Shown here: positions 19,717 to 28,040 of the stretch, one piece after another | How the letters are laid out: every line of letters begins with the position of its first letter | Position numbering within the stretch: position 1 is the stretch's first letter | Source of the DNA: Spongiibacter nanhainus | GTDB taxonomy: Bacteria > Pseudomonadota > Gammaproteobacteria > Pseudomonadales > Spongiibacteraceae | Assembly (NCBI RefSeq): GCF_016132545.1 | Contig: NZ_CP066167.1 | Coordinates: forward strand, 3,594,001-3,658,000 | Reading direction: 5' to 3' | DNA length: 64,000 bases | The notes under the pieces: generated by a model | Seen by the model: only the letters and a program-made list of their open reading frames with translations | What the model was told of the DNA's origin: nothing | Databases searched by the model: none | Translations under genes and position numbers: made by a program

Positions 19717-21155
19717 TGACCACCGTATTCAAACTCCCCCGTATTTTCGCGCTGTCATTGTTGTTAAGCCTGCTCTCAGGCTGCGGCGGCGACAGCCAAT
19801 CCCAATCCGCCAGCGCCGGTAACGACGGCAGCAGAGATGTGCTGCTTCCCACAGAGCCGATGCACCCCGCGCGCCTGCACAACTGGGTGCAGGAACTGAC
19901 CAGCTACGAACCCCGCTGGGCGGGCTACCCGGAAGAGCGCCTGGCCACCGAGTGGCTGGCCAGGGCGCTAGAGGACGCCGGGTTGGAGACCGAAATCGAC
20001 CCCTACAGCTTCCGAAAGTGGCAGCTGGACGACTGGCAGGTGCAGCTCATCGAGGACGGCGTTCCCACGGAGCTCGACAGCTTCCCCATGTGGTCAAGCA
20101 AAGGCGGCACCGGCACCGCCGAACTGGTTGATGTGGGACTGGGCACTGAGCTGGAACTGATGGCGCAGGACATCAGCGGTAAAGCCGTGGTCGTCACCGG
20201 GCGGGCCCTACTCAACGTGTTTGCGACCTATCCCAATACCTACCACCGGGCCGCCGAGTTGGGCGCGGTTGCCATGTTTGTCAGCTCTGACGCCCCCGAT
20301 AACCTGATTCGCCCTACCAGTTCAGGCAGCAATTTGCTGGACGACAACGCCATTCCCGCATTCCAACTGGGAGCGCAGGACCTGGCGCGGCTTCGCCGGG
20401 CAGCTCGGGACGGCGGCTCGATTTCCTGGCAGCTGGACGCCCGGCACGTCAACGGCACCACGCACGATGTTATTGGCCACCTGCCCGGCTCTGGAGAATT
20501 GGACGGCACCATACTGGTCACCGCCCACTACGATGCTTGGTTCGCCGGCGCCCTGGACAACGCCACTGGCGTGGCCGGGCTAATTGGGCTGGCGGAATAC
20601 TTTGCTTCGCTTCCACAATCCGAGCGACCGCGGGATATGCTGTTTCTTGGAGTCACCGGGCACGACGCCGGTTATCCGTACGGGGGCGTCAACCACTGGC
20701 TGGAGGAAAACCGACATCGGGTCGATCAGCTGGAGCTTTTTATAAACCTCGACCACCTGGCCGCCAAGGGCGAAGAGCATATCAGCACCACCGGGCTAAT
20801 CGACATGCTGGGGCTGGTGCTGGAGCGCCCCGGCGACGAGGAACGCGCCCTCTTCACCACCGCGCATCCTGCCCTGATCCGGAAATTCATGCCCCATATT
20901 CTAAAATTCACACCGCTTACTGTCGTCCTGCCCACCGTACCCACGGTCACCGCAAACGGCGATCTGGAGGGAGCCATGGGCGAACTCGGAGTGCCCAGCG
21001 TCAACCTCACCATGGCCACGCCGCACTACCACACTGAAGAGGATACCGCCGATCGCATTCCCGCTGAGCAGCTTTCGCGGGCGGTAAAAGCCCACCGGGA
21101 TTTTCTGTTGGATGTATTACCGATGACACGAGATGAGATAAGATCTCCGCTTTAA
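19716..21155 (+). CDS. Lipoprotein M28-family metallopeptidase homologue with altered active site
   Basis: A 479-residue exported lipoprotein (lipobox LLSGC, Cys 23). A PA-like insert (~res 130-225) precedes the M28 domain. Metal-site residues: H271 (TAHYDAW), D281 (GALDNATG), D346 (INLDHLA) and H437/H439 (PHYHTEED). Where M28 enzymes carry the Glu-Glu pair (base plus zinc ligand), this protein has H316-D317 in VTGHDAGY. The metal site may be kept, but the general base is changed, so hydrolysis of peptides is uncertain; another amide or ester substrate is possible. The ATG overlaps the stop of the esterase gene. Confidence 0.78.
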   Translation: MTTVFKLPRIFALSLLLSLLSGCGGDSQSQSASAGNDGSRDVLLPTEPMHPARLHNWVQELTSYEPRWAGYPEERLATEWLARALEDAGLETEIDPYSFRKWQLDDWQVQLIEDGVPTELDSFPMWSSKGGTGTAELVDVGLGTELELMAQDISGKAVVVTGRALLNVFATYPNTYHRAAELGAVAMFVSSDAPDNLIRPTSSGSNLLDDNAIPAFQLGAQDLARLRRAARDGGSISWQLDARHVNGTTHDVIGHLPGSGELDGTILVTAHYDAWFAGALDNATGVAGLIGLAEYFASLPQSERPRDMLFLGVTGHDAGYPYGGVNHWLEENRHRVDQLELFINLDHLAAKGEEHISTTGLIDMLGLVLERPGDEERALFTTAHPALIRKFMPHILKFTPLTVVLPTVPTVTANGDLEGAMGELGVPSVNLTMATPHYHTEEDTADRIPAEQLSRAVKAHRDFLLDVLPMTRDEIRSPL

Positions 21156-21315
21156 CGAGCTTGCTCCGTGAAGCACATAGGATGGAGCGGAGTTACTTAG
21201 TAACATCCAAAGAATAGCCAGCCTGGAAAACGCTCACACGCGTTTCCCCCTCCCTTCTACAGAGCGCTTTTTTAAGGGTGAATCTTTTTGGTTGCGTCGA
21301 TTAGGCTGGTCAAGC

Positions 21316-22350
21316 TCAACCAAGCAAGAGCACCCCTCGACTCAGACACCAATACACCGACACGCTGCCCATTGCATAGACCATCGTCAAGGTAACCGGT
21401 CGATAGCTGGCGGAGGACAATTTTCGCAGCGCCAAGAGGCAGCCAGCCAGCGCAGCCACGAACAGCAGCTGGCCCAACTCGATACCCACATTGAAAGCAA
21501 ATAACGCGCTTAATAAATTCTCTTTGGGCAGCCCAAGTTCACTGAGCACGCCGGCAAAGCCCAATCCGTGCACCAAGCCAAACACGCCGGCAACCGGCCA
21601 CTGGTATCGAGACAAGAGCGAAGCAGAGGCATTTTTTTTTCGGTGGGCCAACTCCAGCGCCAAAACCAATATCGTCAGTGCAATACCAAATTCAATTAAC
21701 GCCGACCACTGAGGAATCAGCTTTAAACTCACTAAAGCCAGTGTGATGCTGTGTCCTACAGTAAAGGCCGTTACCGTTTTAAGCAGGGTTCGCCAGTTAC
21801 CCGCCAGTAACAGTAAGGCGGCGACAAAGAATAAATGGTCAAGGCCAATCAGAATATGTTTGCCGCCAAGAATCAGATACTGGACAACGACATTGCTGCC
21901 AGATTGAGACGCCGGCACCGTATAAGAGGTTTCACCCGGCATAACCAGAGTCTCTTGGGGAGCATTGGAATCCAGCGTAACAAGACGAACCAGCGTTGCG
22001 GTCTGCCCAGCTTCTCCCGGTGTCCAGCTCAGCGTTTCTCCGGCTAAACCGGTTTTGCAGTGCAGGGCCCACTGGCGAATCACGGCGGTGCCCTGGTACT
22101 GAAGCGGAGTCGCGCCCGCTTTCTTGGCGGCGTCGTCACGACGCTCATGGCACTGGCTAGGCCAGCTTGGCATGGCGGAGCGTTGATCCGTTACCGAGGT
22201 TCGCCAGGTCAGCAGGTAGTCCTGCTCGCTTTGCTGATGCAGCTCCAATAGCGCCGGAGCAAATTTATGAGCTAGCGCGGCAGAACTTAGCAGTGCGAGA
22301 ACGGCACCAAACAATATCGCGGCGATAACTGGCAGGCTTCGTAGCATCAT
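21316..22350 (-). CDS. HupE/UreJ-like membrane protein
   Basis: A 344-residue membrane protein with an N-terminal signal (LPVIAAILFGAVLALLSSAA, then LAHKFAPA), a periplasmic domain of ~150 residues, and a six- to seven-helix C-terminal membrane part. The latter has the HupE/UreJ pattern GGKHILIGLDHLFFVAALLL, VTAFTVGHSITLAL, GVFGLVHGLGFAG and FNVGIELGQL, with conserved His in helices. Members of this superfamily include nickel/cobalt permease-like proteins; the substrate here is unknown. The start (ATGATGA) overlaps the stop of the isomerase gene upstream, so the two are coupled. No hydrogenase or urease genes are in the window. Confidence 0.82.
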   Translation of the reverse strand: MMLRSLPVIAAILFGAVLALLSSAALAHKFAPALLELHQQSEQDYLLTWRTSVTDQRSAMPSWPSQCHERRDDAAKKAGATPLQYQGTAVIRQWALHCKTGLAGETLSWTPGEAGQTATLVRLVTLDSNAPQETLVMPGETSYTVPASQSGSNVVVQYLILGGKHILIGLDHLFFVAALLLLAGNWRTLLKTVTAFTVGHSITLALVSLKLIPQWSALIEFGIALTILVLALELAHRKKNASASLLSRYQWPVAGVFGLVHGLGFAGVLSELGLPKENLLSALFAFNVGIELGQLLFVAALAGCLLALRKLSSASYRPVTLTMVYAMGSVSVYWCLSRGVLLLG

Positions 22351-23285
22351 AAACTCACCACTTGATAGCGAGCCTTGAGCTTTTCGATATAGGCGGACAA
22401 GGCGGCTCGCTCTCGCTCTTGCCGCCAAAGTTCTTTGACCTCTTCGCGCACCGACTCGTAAGACTGCTGGTAAGCGGACTGAACCTCATGCACTCTCACC
22501 AGGTGCTGGCCGAAGGCTGAGGGAATGGGGCCCAGCCATTGCTCTGCGCTATCTTCGTTGCTCGAGGTAATTTGATGGGCCTTTAATACCGCATTGGCAA
22601 AACCATGCCCCATGCGGCGGTCCAATTCTGCCGGCGTCTCTACCATAAATTTAAAGCCCTGCAAAAAAGGGTCGCCGGAGATGGTATTGCCAGATTGCAG
22701 ATCCGCTTTGGCTCGGTGGGCGCGAGCCCGCACTTCGCCCTGATCGGCACTGAAGAAAATATGCTCCAGGGTAATTTGCTGTTCTCGCTGCCAGCGCGGG
22801 GAATGCTGGCGATAGACCTGCTTGAGCTCGGTCTCACTGGGCTCGCCAGCAGCCCCGAACTGATGGCGACCGATCTCCTCAACCCGCTTAATCAACTGGC
22901 GGCGAATGACTTCGTCACCCTCGTAGAGGCGCAGCTGATAGGCGCGCTCCAGCTTTTCGCTGTCGGTGCCGGGAATGCCGAGAAAATCGGCATCACGCAG
23001 CAAGCGCTGTATAACTAAGGGATCTCTAAGGTGCAGCTGCTGGCGCAACGCTTCCTGAAATAGGATGGTATCGGTCAGCTGGGCCTCGTAAGCTTGTTGG
23101 CGGGTCGCCGCATCCACTGGGAGTCGCGTTTGCTTCACCCACTCCGCCAGGCGCTGATCGACGTCAGCCTGAGTCGGAGCAGAAATCCGGTAAGAGTCCC
23201 GCCATTGCAGCCAGGCATCAGCGGCAAACAACAAGCCGCCCAGCATCAGGAAGTGCACTAAGGGCTTACGCAGCAATGCCTTCAT
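22347..23285 (-). CDS. Membrane-anchored parvulin-type peptidyl-prolyl isomerase
   Basis: A 312-residue protein with one N-terminal membrane anchor (res ~9-24, VHFLMLGGLLFAADAWL), a SurA/PpiD-like helical region, and a PpiC-type rotamase domain at ~165-265 (ITLEHIFFS, SGDPFLQGFKF, WLGPIPSAFGQHLVRVHE). It should act in the periplasm on folding of exported proteins. Its stop overlaps the start of the HupE-like gene, and it lies 90 bp from the SDR in the TonB-receptor unit. A role as a dedicated chaperone for the HupE-like protein or the nearby receptor is inference. Confidence 0.82.
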   Translation of the reverse strand: MKALLRKPLVHFLMLGGLLFAADAWLQWRDSYRISAPTQADVDQRLAEWVKQTRLPVDAATRQQAYEAQLTDTILFQEALRQQLHLRDPLVIQRLLRDADFLGIPGTDSEKLERAYQLRLYEGDEVIRRQLIKRVEEIGRHQFGAAGEPSETELKQVYRQHSPRWQREQQITLEHIFFSADQGEVRARAHRAKADLQSGNTISGDPFLQGFKFMVETPAELDRRMGHGFANAVLKAHQITSSNEDSAEQWLGPIPSAFGQHLVRVHEVQSAYQQSYESVREEVKELWRQERERAALSAYIEKLKARYQVVSL

Positions 23286-23374
23286 CCAACCCCCGTCAGT
23301 GGCCCATCATCCAAAACGGAAAGTATAACCAGGCTGACGGGCTTGCAGGTATCCTCCGGGCGGAGGACAGTTCG

Positions 23375-24157
23375 CTAGGCGCTGGCTACCACGCCACCGT
23401 CCACGGTCAGGGTGGCGCCGGTCACATAATTCGATCCTCGGGAGGCAAGGTAAATAGCGGCGGCAGCAATATCGTCGCCCTTCCCCATCCTTTTCATGGG
23501 AATGCCTTGAACGAAGGGGTTGTCCTCCTCACTCTCCCCTGCCTGCTGCATAAAGGCCGTCATCTTTGAAGGAAAGAAGCCCGGGGCAATGGCATTGACG
23601 TTGATATGCTCCTGGGCAAGGCGGGCCGCCAGGTGCTGGGTGAGTTGCAGTACCGCAGACTTGCTGGCTGTGTAGGAGTAATTCTCCATGTGGGAGTAGC
23701 GCAGGCCATGTACCGAGGCAATATTGATCACCTTGGCCGGGGCGCTCGGCTCCGCCTTGGTTTTAAGCATGGGCAAAAGGCTTTTGACCAAAAAGAAGGG
23801 CGACTTTACGTTCAGATCCATGACTTTGTCCCAGCCATTTTCGCTAAAGGCCTCAATCGACTCGCCCCAGGTGGCGCCGGCATTGTTCACCAGAATATCG
23901 ATGCCGCCCTCTTGCTCCTGGAGTTTTTCCGTCAGTGCCGCGATGCCGTCGAGACTGGACAAGTCCGACACGATTGCCCGGCAGTCGCCAAACTGGGCCA
24001 ACTGATCCCGAGCTGCCAGCAGCTGGGCCTCCTTGCGGGCAGTGATATAGACCCGCGCGCCCCCTTCCAGAAAGCCCTTGGCAATCATTGCACCGATACC
24101 GCTGGAGCCGCCGGTAACCACTGCGACTTTATCACTGACTGAAAACAACTCTTGCAT
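23375..24157 (-). CDS. Short-chain dehydrogenase/reductase (RhlG/FabG-like)
   Basis: A 260-residue classical SDR: cofactor motif TGGSSGIGAM (~res 16-24), NNAGATWGES (~92), catalytic Ser in NIASVHGL, Tyr/Lys in YTASKSAV, and APGFFPSKMT. The ending GSNYVTGATLTVDGGVV is typical of FabG/RhlG-like NADPH-dependent ketoreductases. It is the gene right after the TonB-dependent receptor (28 bp), probably in one transcript. It may process what the receptor imports. Confidence 0.9.
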   Translation of the reverse strand: MQELFSVSDKVAVVTGGSSGIGAMIAKGFLEGGARVYITARKEAQLLAARDQLAQFGDCRAIVSDLSSLDGIAALTEKLQEQEGGIDILVNNAGATWGESIEAFSENGWDKVMDLNVKSPFFLVKSLLPMLKTKAEPSAPAKVINIASVHGLRYSHMENYSYTASKSAVLQLTQHLAARLAQEHINVNAIAPGFFPSKMTAFMQQAGESEEDNPFVQGIPMKRMGKGDDIAAAAIYLASRGSNYVTGATLTVDGGVVASA

Positions 24158-24185
24158 AGTATTCTCCCCGTAAACTCACCTTAGG

Positions 24186-26474
24186 CTAGAAAGTATAGTT
24201 GATATCGGCAGTGATAATCCTGGGTGGCATCAAGAAGCCCATATGGGAGCCGTCAAAGATCGGCAGGTCGGCGGTAAAGCGCCGAACCTTTCTATCCTGG
24301 AGGTTTTTCGCGTGGACTAAAAACTTCCAGCGCTGATCGGGGTCGATGATACCCACATGCAAATTGATCAGGTGGTAGGCGTCCTGGGAGTCAATCGGGT
24401 CGACGTCTAAATCAAAGAATAAATCACTCCGCCAACTCACATCAGCCCCCAAAAACAGTGCCGCACTGTTATCGAAAAGCGGATAGACAAAGGTGCCGCC
24501 GAGATTGGCACTGTACTCCGATGATCGCGGCAAGCGCTCACCGCTAAGATCACAGGTTTCCTGCTGGGAGCCCGCCTGACACGGTCCATCCTTAAACTCG
24601 TCAAAGGTGGCATCGGCAATACCCATGCTGGCAAACAGCGAGGTACCGGCAAAAGGCTGGTAATTGACATCCACTTCCAGCCCCTGGGTGGTGGCCTCCG
24701 CCGCGTTGCTTACCAAAAAGCCATTGCCGATAAAGGCCTGAATTTGCATGTCCTCAAACTGGGTAAGGTAGAGAGCGGAGTTCACCACCAGCGCCCCTTC
24801 AAGGGCCGTCATTTTGTAACCCAACTCGTAGGCCTGGGCGTACTCCTGGTCAAACTCGGCCTCACTGGGGTTGCGGGCCAGCGGATTGTAGCCCCCCGCT
24901 TTAAAGCCCTCGGCATAGCTGGCATAGAGCATGTCGTCATCACCCACGGCATATTTCAAGGCTAACTTTGGCGCCACGTTGGACTCATCCCGACTGGCGT
25001 CGAGGGTATATTCAGACACGCCAAAGGCTGCCTGCAATAACAACCCAGTGGCTTCGTAGTCCTGGTCCAGGAATACCTCCTTGGTTTCCTGAGAGGCCCG
25101 CAGGCCGCCCACCAGGCTCAGCCGCTCGGAAAGATGCCAGGTCACCTGGGAGAACAGTGCGGTGGTGCGGGTATCCAGTTGGTAGTTTTGTATCAGGGCG
25201 TCTGTGGTAAGCGAGTTAAGCAGCGCATCCACAGGGCTCAACAAGGGGCTGGTCAACAAGTTCCCCAAACCCAACAAGGTCTCCAACGCCGGCCCTACCA
25301 ACCCCGATAGCGGACCTTCCGGCAGCATTCGCAGATCGCCCGCCTGCTGAGTCTCGGACCAAAAACCAAACACACCGATTAGGTATTCGACTTTGCCGGG
25401 GCCTGAGGCCAAGCGCAGCTCCAGCATATTCTGTTCGTATTGAAAGTCTCTAAACCAGTCTGCCACTGGCGCGGAGGCAGTATCGGCATCCAGGTATAGC
25501 ACTTCATCACTTTCTGCACGACTGGCGATAAAAGTGAGAGTGTGCTCCCCGAGGTCCCAGTTAGTCAGCCAATTGGTGAGTTCGGTCTCAAAGCGGTTGC
25601 GGTTATCTGAGTTAGTGTGACTGCGGTAGTCAAATCGATCTTCGAGGTTTGGGTCAAAGAGGCTGTGGACCAACAGCCCCGCGCCCTGCAATACAAAGGG
25701 CTCCCAACCCTGGCCGGTATCGGCGGAGCTACCTCGGTAATGGGTGAGCTCGGTGCTAATGCGGTCGTTGATATCGAAAAGTAACTTGGCGCGAATGCCG
25801 TCCTTATCGACGCTCTTCTCATCGCCACCGCGCAACACATTTTTGACGTAGCCGTCCCGGGAGCTGCTGGTTGCGGCAACTCTCAGCGCCAGTCGATCTG
25901 CCACCAGCGGCAAGTTCACCATCACATCGGCCTGACGAGTATCCAGATCACCGGCGGTATACGTTACTGAGGCCGCCGGTTCATAATCGGGTGATGCCGT
26001 GGTGACGTTGATTGCACCGGCCACGGTATTCTTACCAAACAGGGTGCCCTGGGGGCCCTTGAGCAGTTCTACCCGCTGCAAGTCCAAGAAGGCATCCTGC
26101 AAGAACGCCGTTTTACCGTAGTACACGCCGTCGACATAAAAGCCGACCGACTGCTCCATGCCGTCGTTGATGGGGGAGTTCAGCCCCCGCATACCCACCT
26201 GCACGTAGCCTGGCGTCATGTTGATGTCGGTGTTGGGGCTGGCCTGGGACACATCCTCAAAGGACTCAATGCTGGTGTTCTTCATCCGCTCGCCACTCAG
26301 CACCGAGACCGACAGCGGTACATCCTGGATGGATTCGGCTTTTTTCGTGGCGGTGACGATAACCTCCTCGATATAGTCGCGGCGCTTCTTTTCGCGCCCT
26401 TGAGGGCCGGATTCCTGGGCGAGGGTGAGGGAGCAGGCAGCGCATAGCGATGCCATAAGGATAGCTTTATTCAT
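24186..26474 (-). CDS. TonB-dependent outer-membrane receptor
   Basis: A 762-residue receptor with a signal peptide (MNKAILMASLCAACSLTLAQ), a short TonB-box region (IEEVIVTATKKAESIQDVP), an N-terminal plug (VQVGMRGLNSP; VELLKGPQGTLFGKNTVAGA) and a long beta-barrel ending in an aromatic residue (DINYTF). The ITVTA/plug style is that of the large Sphingomonas/Spongiibacter-like family of receptors for small hydrophobic or carbohydrate ligands rather than classical siderophore receptors. It heads the unit with the SDR, isomerase and HupE-like genes. The motif AATAACAATGA lies 27 bases before its ATG. Confidence 0.92.
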   Translation of the reverse strand: MNKAILMASLCAACSLTLAQESGPQGREKKRRDYIEEVIVTATKKAESIQDVPLSVSVLSGERMKNTSIESFEDVSQASPNTDINMTPGYVQVGMRGLNSPINDGMEQSVGFYVDGVYYGKTAFLQDAFLDLQRVELLKGPQGTLFGKNTVAGAINVTTASPDYEPAASVTYTAGDLDTRQADVMVNLPLVADRLALRVAATSSSRDGYVKNVLRGGDEKSVDKDGIRAKLLFDINDRISTELTHYRGSSADTGQGWEPFVLQGAGLLVHSLFDPNLEDRFDYRSHTNSDNRNRFETELTNWLTNWDLGEHTLTFIASRAESDEVLYLDADTASAPVADWFRDFQYEQNMLELRLASGPGKVEYLIGVFGFWSETQQAGDLRMLPEGPLSGLVGPALETLLGLGNLLTSPLLSPVDALLNSLTTDALIQNYQLDTRTTALFSQVTWHLSERLSLVGGLRASQETKEVFLDQDYEATGLLLQAAFGVSEYTLDASRDESNVAPKLALKYAVGDDDMLYASYAEGFKAGGYNPLARNPSEAEFDQEYAQAYELGYKMTALEGALVVNSALYLTQFEDMQIQAFIGNGFLVSNAAEATTQGLEVDVNYQPFAGTSLFASMGIADATFDEFKDGPCQAGSQQETCDLSGERLPRSSEYSANLGGTFVYPLFDNSAALFLGADVSWRSDLFFDLDVDPIDSQDAYHLINLHVGIIDPDQRWKFLVHAKNLQDRKVRRFTADLPIFDGSHMGFLMPPRIITADINYTF

Positions 26475-26507
26475 AGCTTCTAACCTTCCGACGTCATGTC
26501 GTCATTG

Positions 26508-26765
26508 TTATTGTGATTTTTTTTCCTTGAAGACTAAGCGCTGCATTTGCCACTGGGCGTACACCCCAAAGCCAATGGCGCAAAGCAGCGCTGTGATCAT
26601 TCGCGATACGCTAAAGGCGTTGGCATCGTTAGCAAACGTCAGGCGTACCCAGTCTGTGGCCGGCCACAACACCAAAAACACGTAAAGGGACATAACAGCC
26701 GCGATCTTTTGTAATTTAGCGCGGGTGACGGCCATATCACGATTCGGGGTCTGCGGATGTTCCAT
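26508..26765 (-). CDS. Small two-helix membrane protein, unknown
   Basis: An 85-residue protein with two hydrophobic segments (~res 22-38, AAVMSLYVFLVLWPATDW, and ~55-72) and a basic C-terminus (RLVFKEKKSQ). I recognise no family. The ATG at 26765 has AAAGG at 10 bases; a GTG two codons upstream is less well placed. It follows the 175-residue membrane protein by 13 bp and precedes the TonB receptor by 33 bp, so it probably shares their transcript. Confidence 0.65.
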   Translation of the reverse strand: MEHPQTPNRDMAVTRAKLQKIAAVMSLYVFLVLWPATDWVRLTFANDANAFSVSRMITALLCAIGFGVYAQWQMQRLVFKEKKSQ

Positions 26766-26778
26766 ATTCACAGCGCCT

Positions 26779-27306
26779 TTACAGGGGTTTGACGGTGGCC
26801 AGATACACTACACTGACGCCGCCTATGGCGATGAGGGGGGTGGTGACCACCAAAAACCACAGGTGGTACTGCATCACTTGCTCGTAACGGCGGGACGACA
26901 GTGGGTCGCCACCTTCCCGGCGGCGAATTTTCTTTTTATTGCCACCAAAATGGGAAAGCCAGTAGTCGTAAATTTCTATTGGCAGAAAAATCAGGCATAC
27001 CACTCCCAGCTTTAACACCAGCCAGTAGCTGTCCGGCCCCCAGCCCCCCACCAACAACAGGCACAGACCGCTGAGCAACACTACCGGGAAGGCGACGTGC
27101 TCCAGGACCACCCCATCGTCAAACCGCTCCAATACCTCGTTGCGCTGCTGCAATAAGGCGGGGTTGTCGGGGTCGGCAAACCAGCGCCGCACCACCGGCA
27201 CAATATAGGTTAAATAGGCCACTGCCGTGCTCCACAACCACACCATGGCAAACAACAGGTGCACGAACTTCACCTTCATGTAGTGTGGGCCGAGAAATTG
27301 AGCCAT
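26779..27306 (-). CDS. Four-helix membrane protein (CopD/DUF2269-like), unknown
   Basis: A 175-residue integral membrane protein. Four hydrophobic segments are visible at ~res 12-30 (FVHLLFAMVWLWSTAVAYLT), ~68-82, ~90-105 and ~148-168, with a charged loop (GGNKKKIRRREGGD). His residues near the helix ends (KFVHLL; VLEHVAF) recall CopD/cytochrome-b-like membrane families, but the match is loose. The start at MAQFLGPHYMKVK was chosen because a longer frame would run into the TetR operator; MKVK nine codons later is an alternative. It is divergent from the TetR gene and probably repressed by it. Confidence 0.65.
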   Translation of the reverse strand: MAQFLGPHYMKVKFVHLLFAMVWLWSTAVAYLTYIVPVVRRWFADPDNPALLQQRNEVLERFDDGVVLEHVAFPVVLLSGLCLLLVGGWGPDSYWLVLKLGVVCLIFLPIEIYDYWLSHFGGNKKKIRRREGGDPLSSRRYEQVMQYHLWFLVVTTPLIAIGGVSVVYLATVKPL

Positions 27307-27371
27307 TGAGTCCAGGAGTGTCACAGGCGCCTCTCCGCGATTGCCAATACGTATTCTTATGTTAAGCTCGC

Positions 27372-27400
27372 AAACCATACCATACGGTTTGGTATGGTTT
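27372..27400. promoter_or_regulatory. TetR-type operator
   Basis: Perfect inverted repeat AAACCATACC - 9 bases - GGTATGGTTT. The spacer ATACGGTTT itself carries a further related half-site, so two overlapping dimer sites are possible. It sits in the 135-bp region between the divergent membrane-protein gene and the TetR gene, where a TetR repressor would control both directions. Confidence 0.75.
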
Positions 27401-27441
27401 ATTGTCAACTAGATTTACATAAATGCAGTGAAGAAAAGATT

Positions 27442-28035
27442 ATGCCCAGCACATCTTCCAGCCAAGACAGCAAACAGGATACCCGGCTCTCCCACAGCGA
27501 CTTTGTGCTGGAGGCCTTTGCCATTATCGCGGAGACCGGCAGCTATGAGCAGGTCACCATCGACAACCTGTGCCGACGCCTCAAGGTCTCAAAGGGGAGC
27601 TTTTACTGGCACTTTAAAAACCGCGCTGCCATGATCGACTCGGTAGTGGAGGCCTGGTCTGGACGCTTGCACCAAAACATCTATGGCGATATCGAGAAAG
27701 ACGCCAAGGGCAATGCCAGTGCCAGCATTCGTCAAATTGTGACGGTGTGGCAGACTTCCAACATCGCCGCAATTGACCGAGTCATGCGCAATTGGGCCTG
27801 CAAAGACGAGCGCGTCAGCGAGGCGGTCGCCAAGGCGGATTTGCTGATTCTGGGCTACCTTAAAGACAAATTTATTGCTCTTGGTATCGACCCCATCGAA
27901 GCTCATCGCCGCGCGCGACTATTGATCGCCATCGGTATTGCCCAACCCCAACTCACCCATTTGCCGCATCCCACTTCAGCCACCGAGGAGTTAGCATGGG
28001 CAGTGAATACTCTACTGCCACTTAATGGTGACTAA
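27442..28035 (+). CDS. TetR-family transcriptional repressor
   Basis: A 197-residue regulator. The N-terminal HTH is at ~res 15-60 (FVLEAFAIIAETGSYEQVTI, then RRLKVSKGSFYWHFKNR), the KGSFYWHF box being typical of TetR. A helical ligand/dimer domain follows. The ATG at 27442 replaces a longer frame that would start inside the operator. It is divergent from two small membrane proteins and 5 bp upstream of an HSL-type esterase, so esterase and repressor are cotranscribed and probably autoregulated through the operator at 27372. Confidence 0.88.
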   Translation: MPSTSSSQDSKQDTRLSHSDFVLEAFAIIAETGSYEQVTIDNLCRRLKVSKGSFYWHFKNRAAMIDSVVEAWSGRLHQNIYGDIEKDAKGNASASIRQIVTVWQTSNIAAIDRVMRNWACKDERVSEAVAKADLLILGYLKDKFIALGIDPIEAHRRARLLIAIGIAQPQLTHLPHPTSATEELAWAVNTLLPLNGD

Positions 28036-28040
28036 GCCCT

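Noticed and set aside
27394-27441. Longer TetR start and the opposing longer membrane-protein start
   Set aside because: Both would place coding sequence inside the perfect operator palindrome; internal ATGs at 27442 and 27306 fit family N-termini better.
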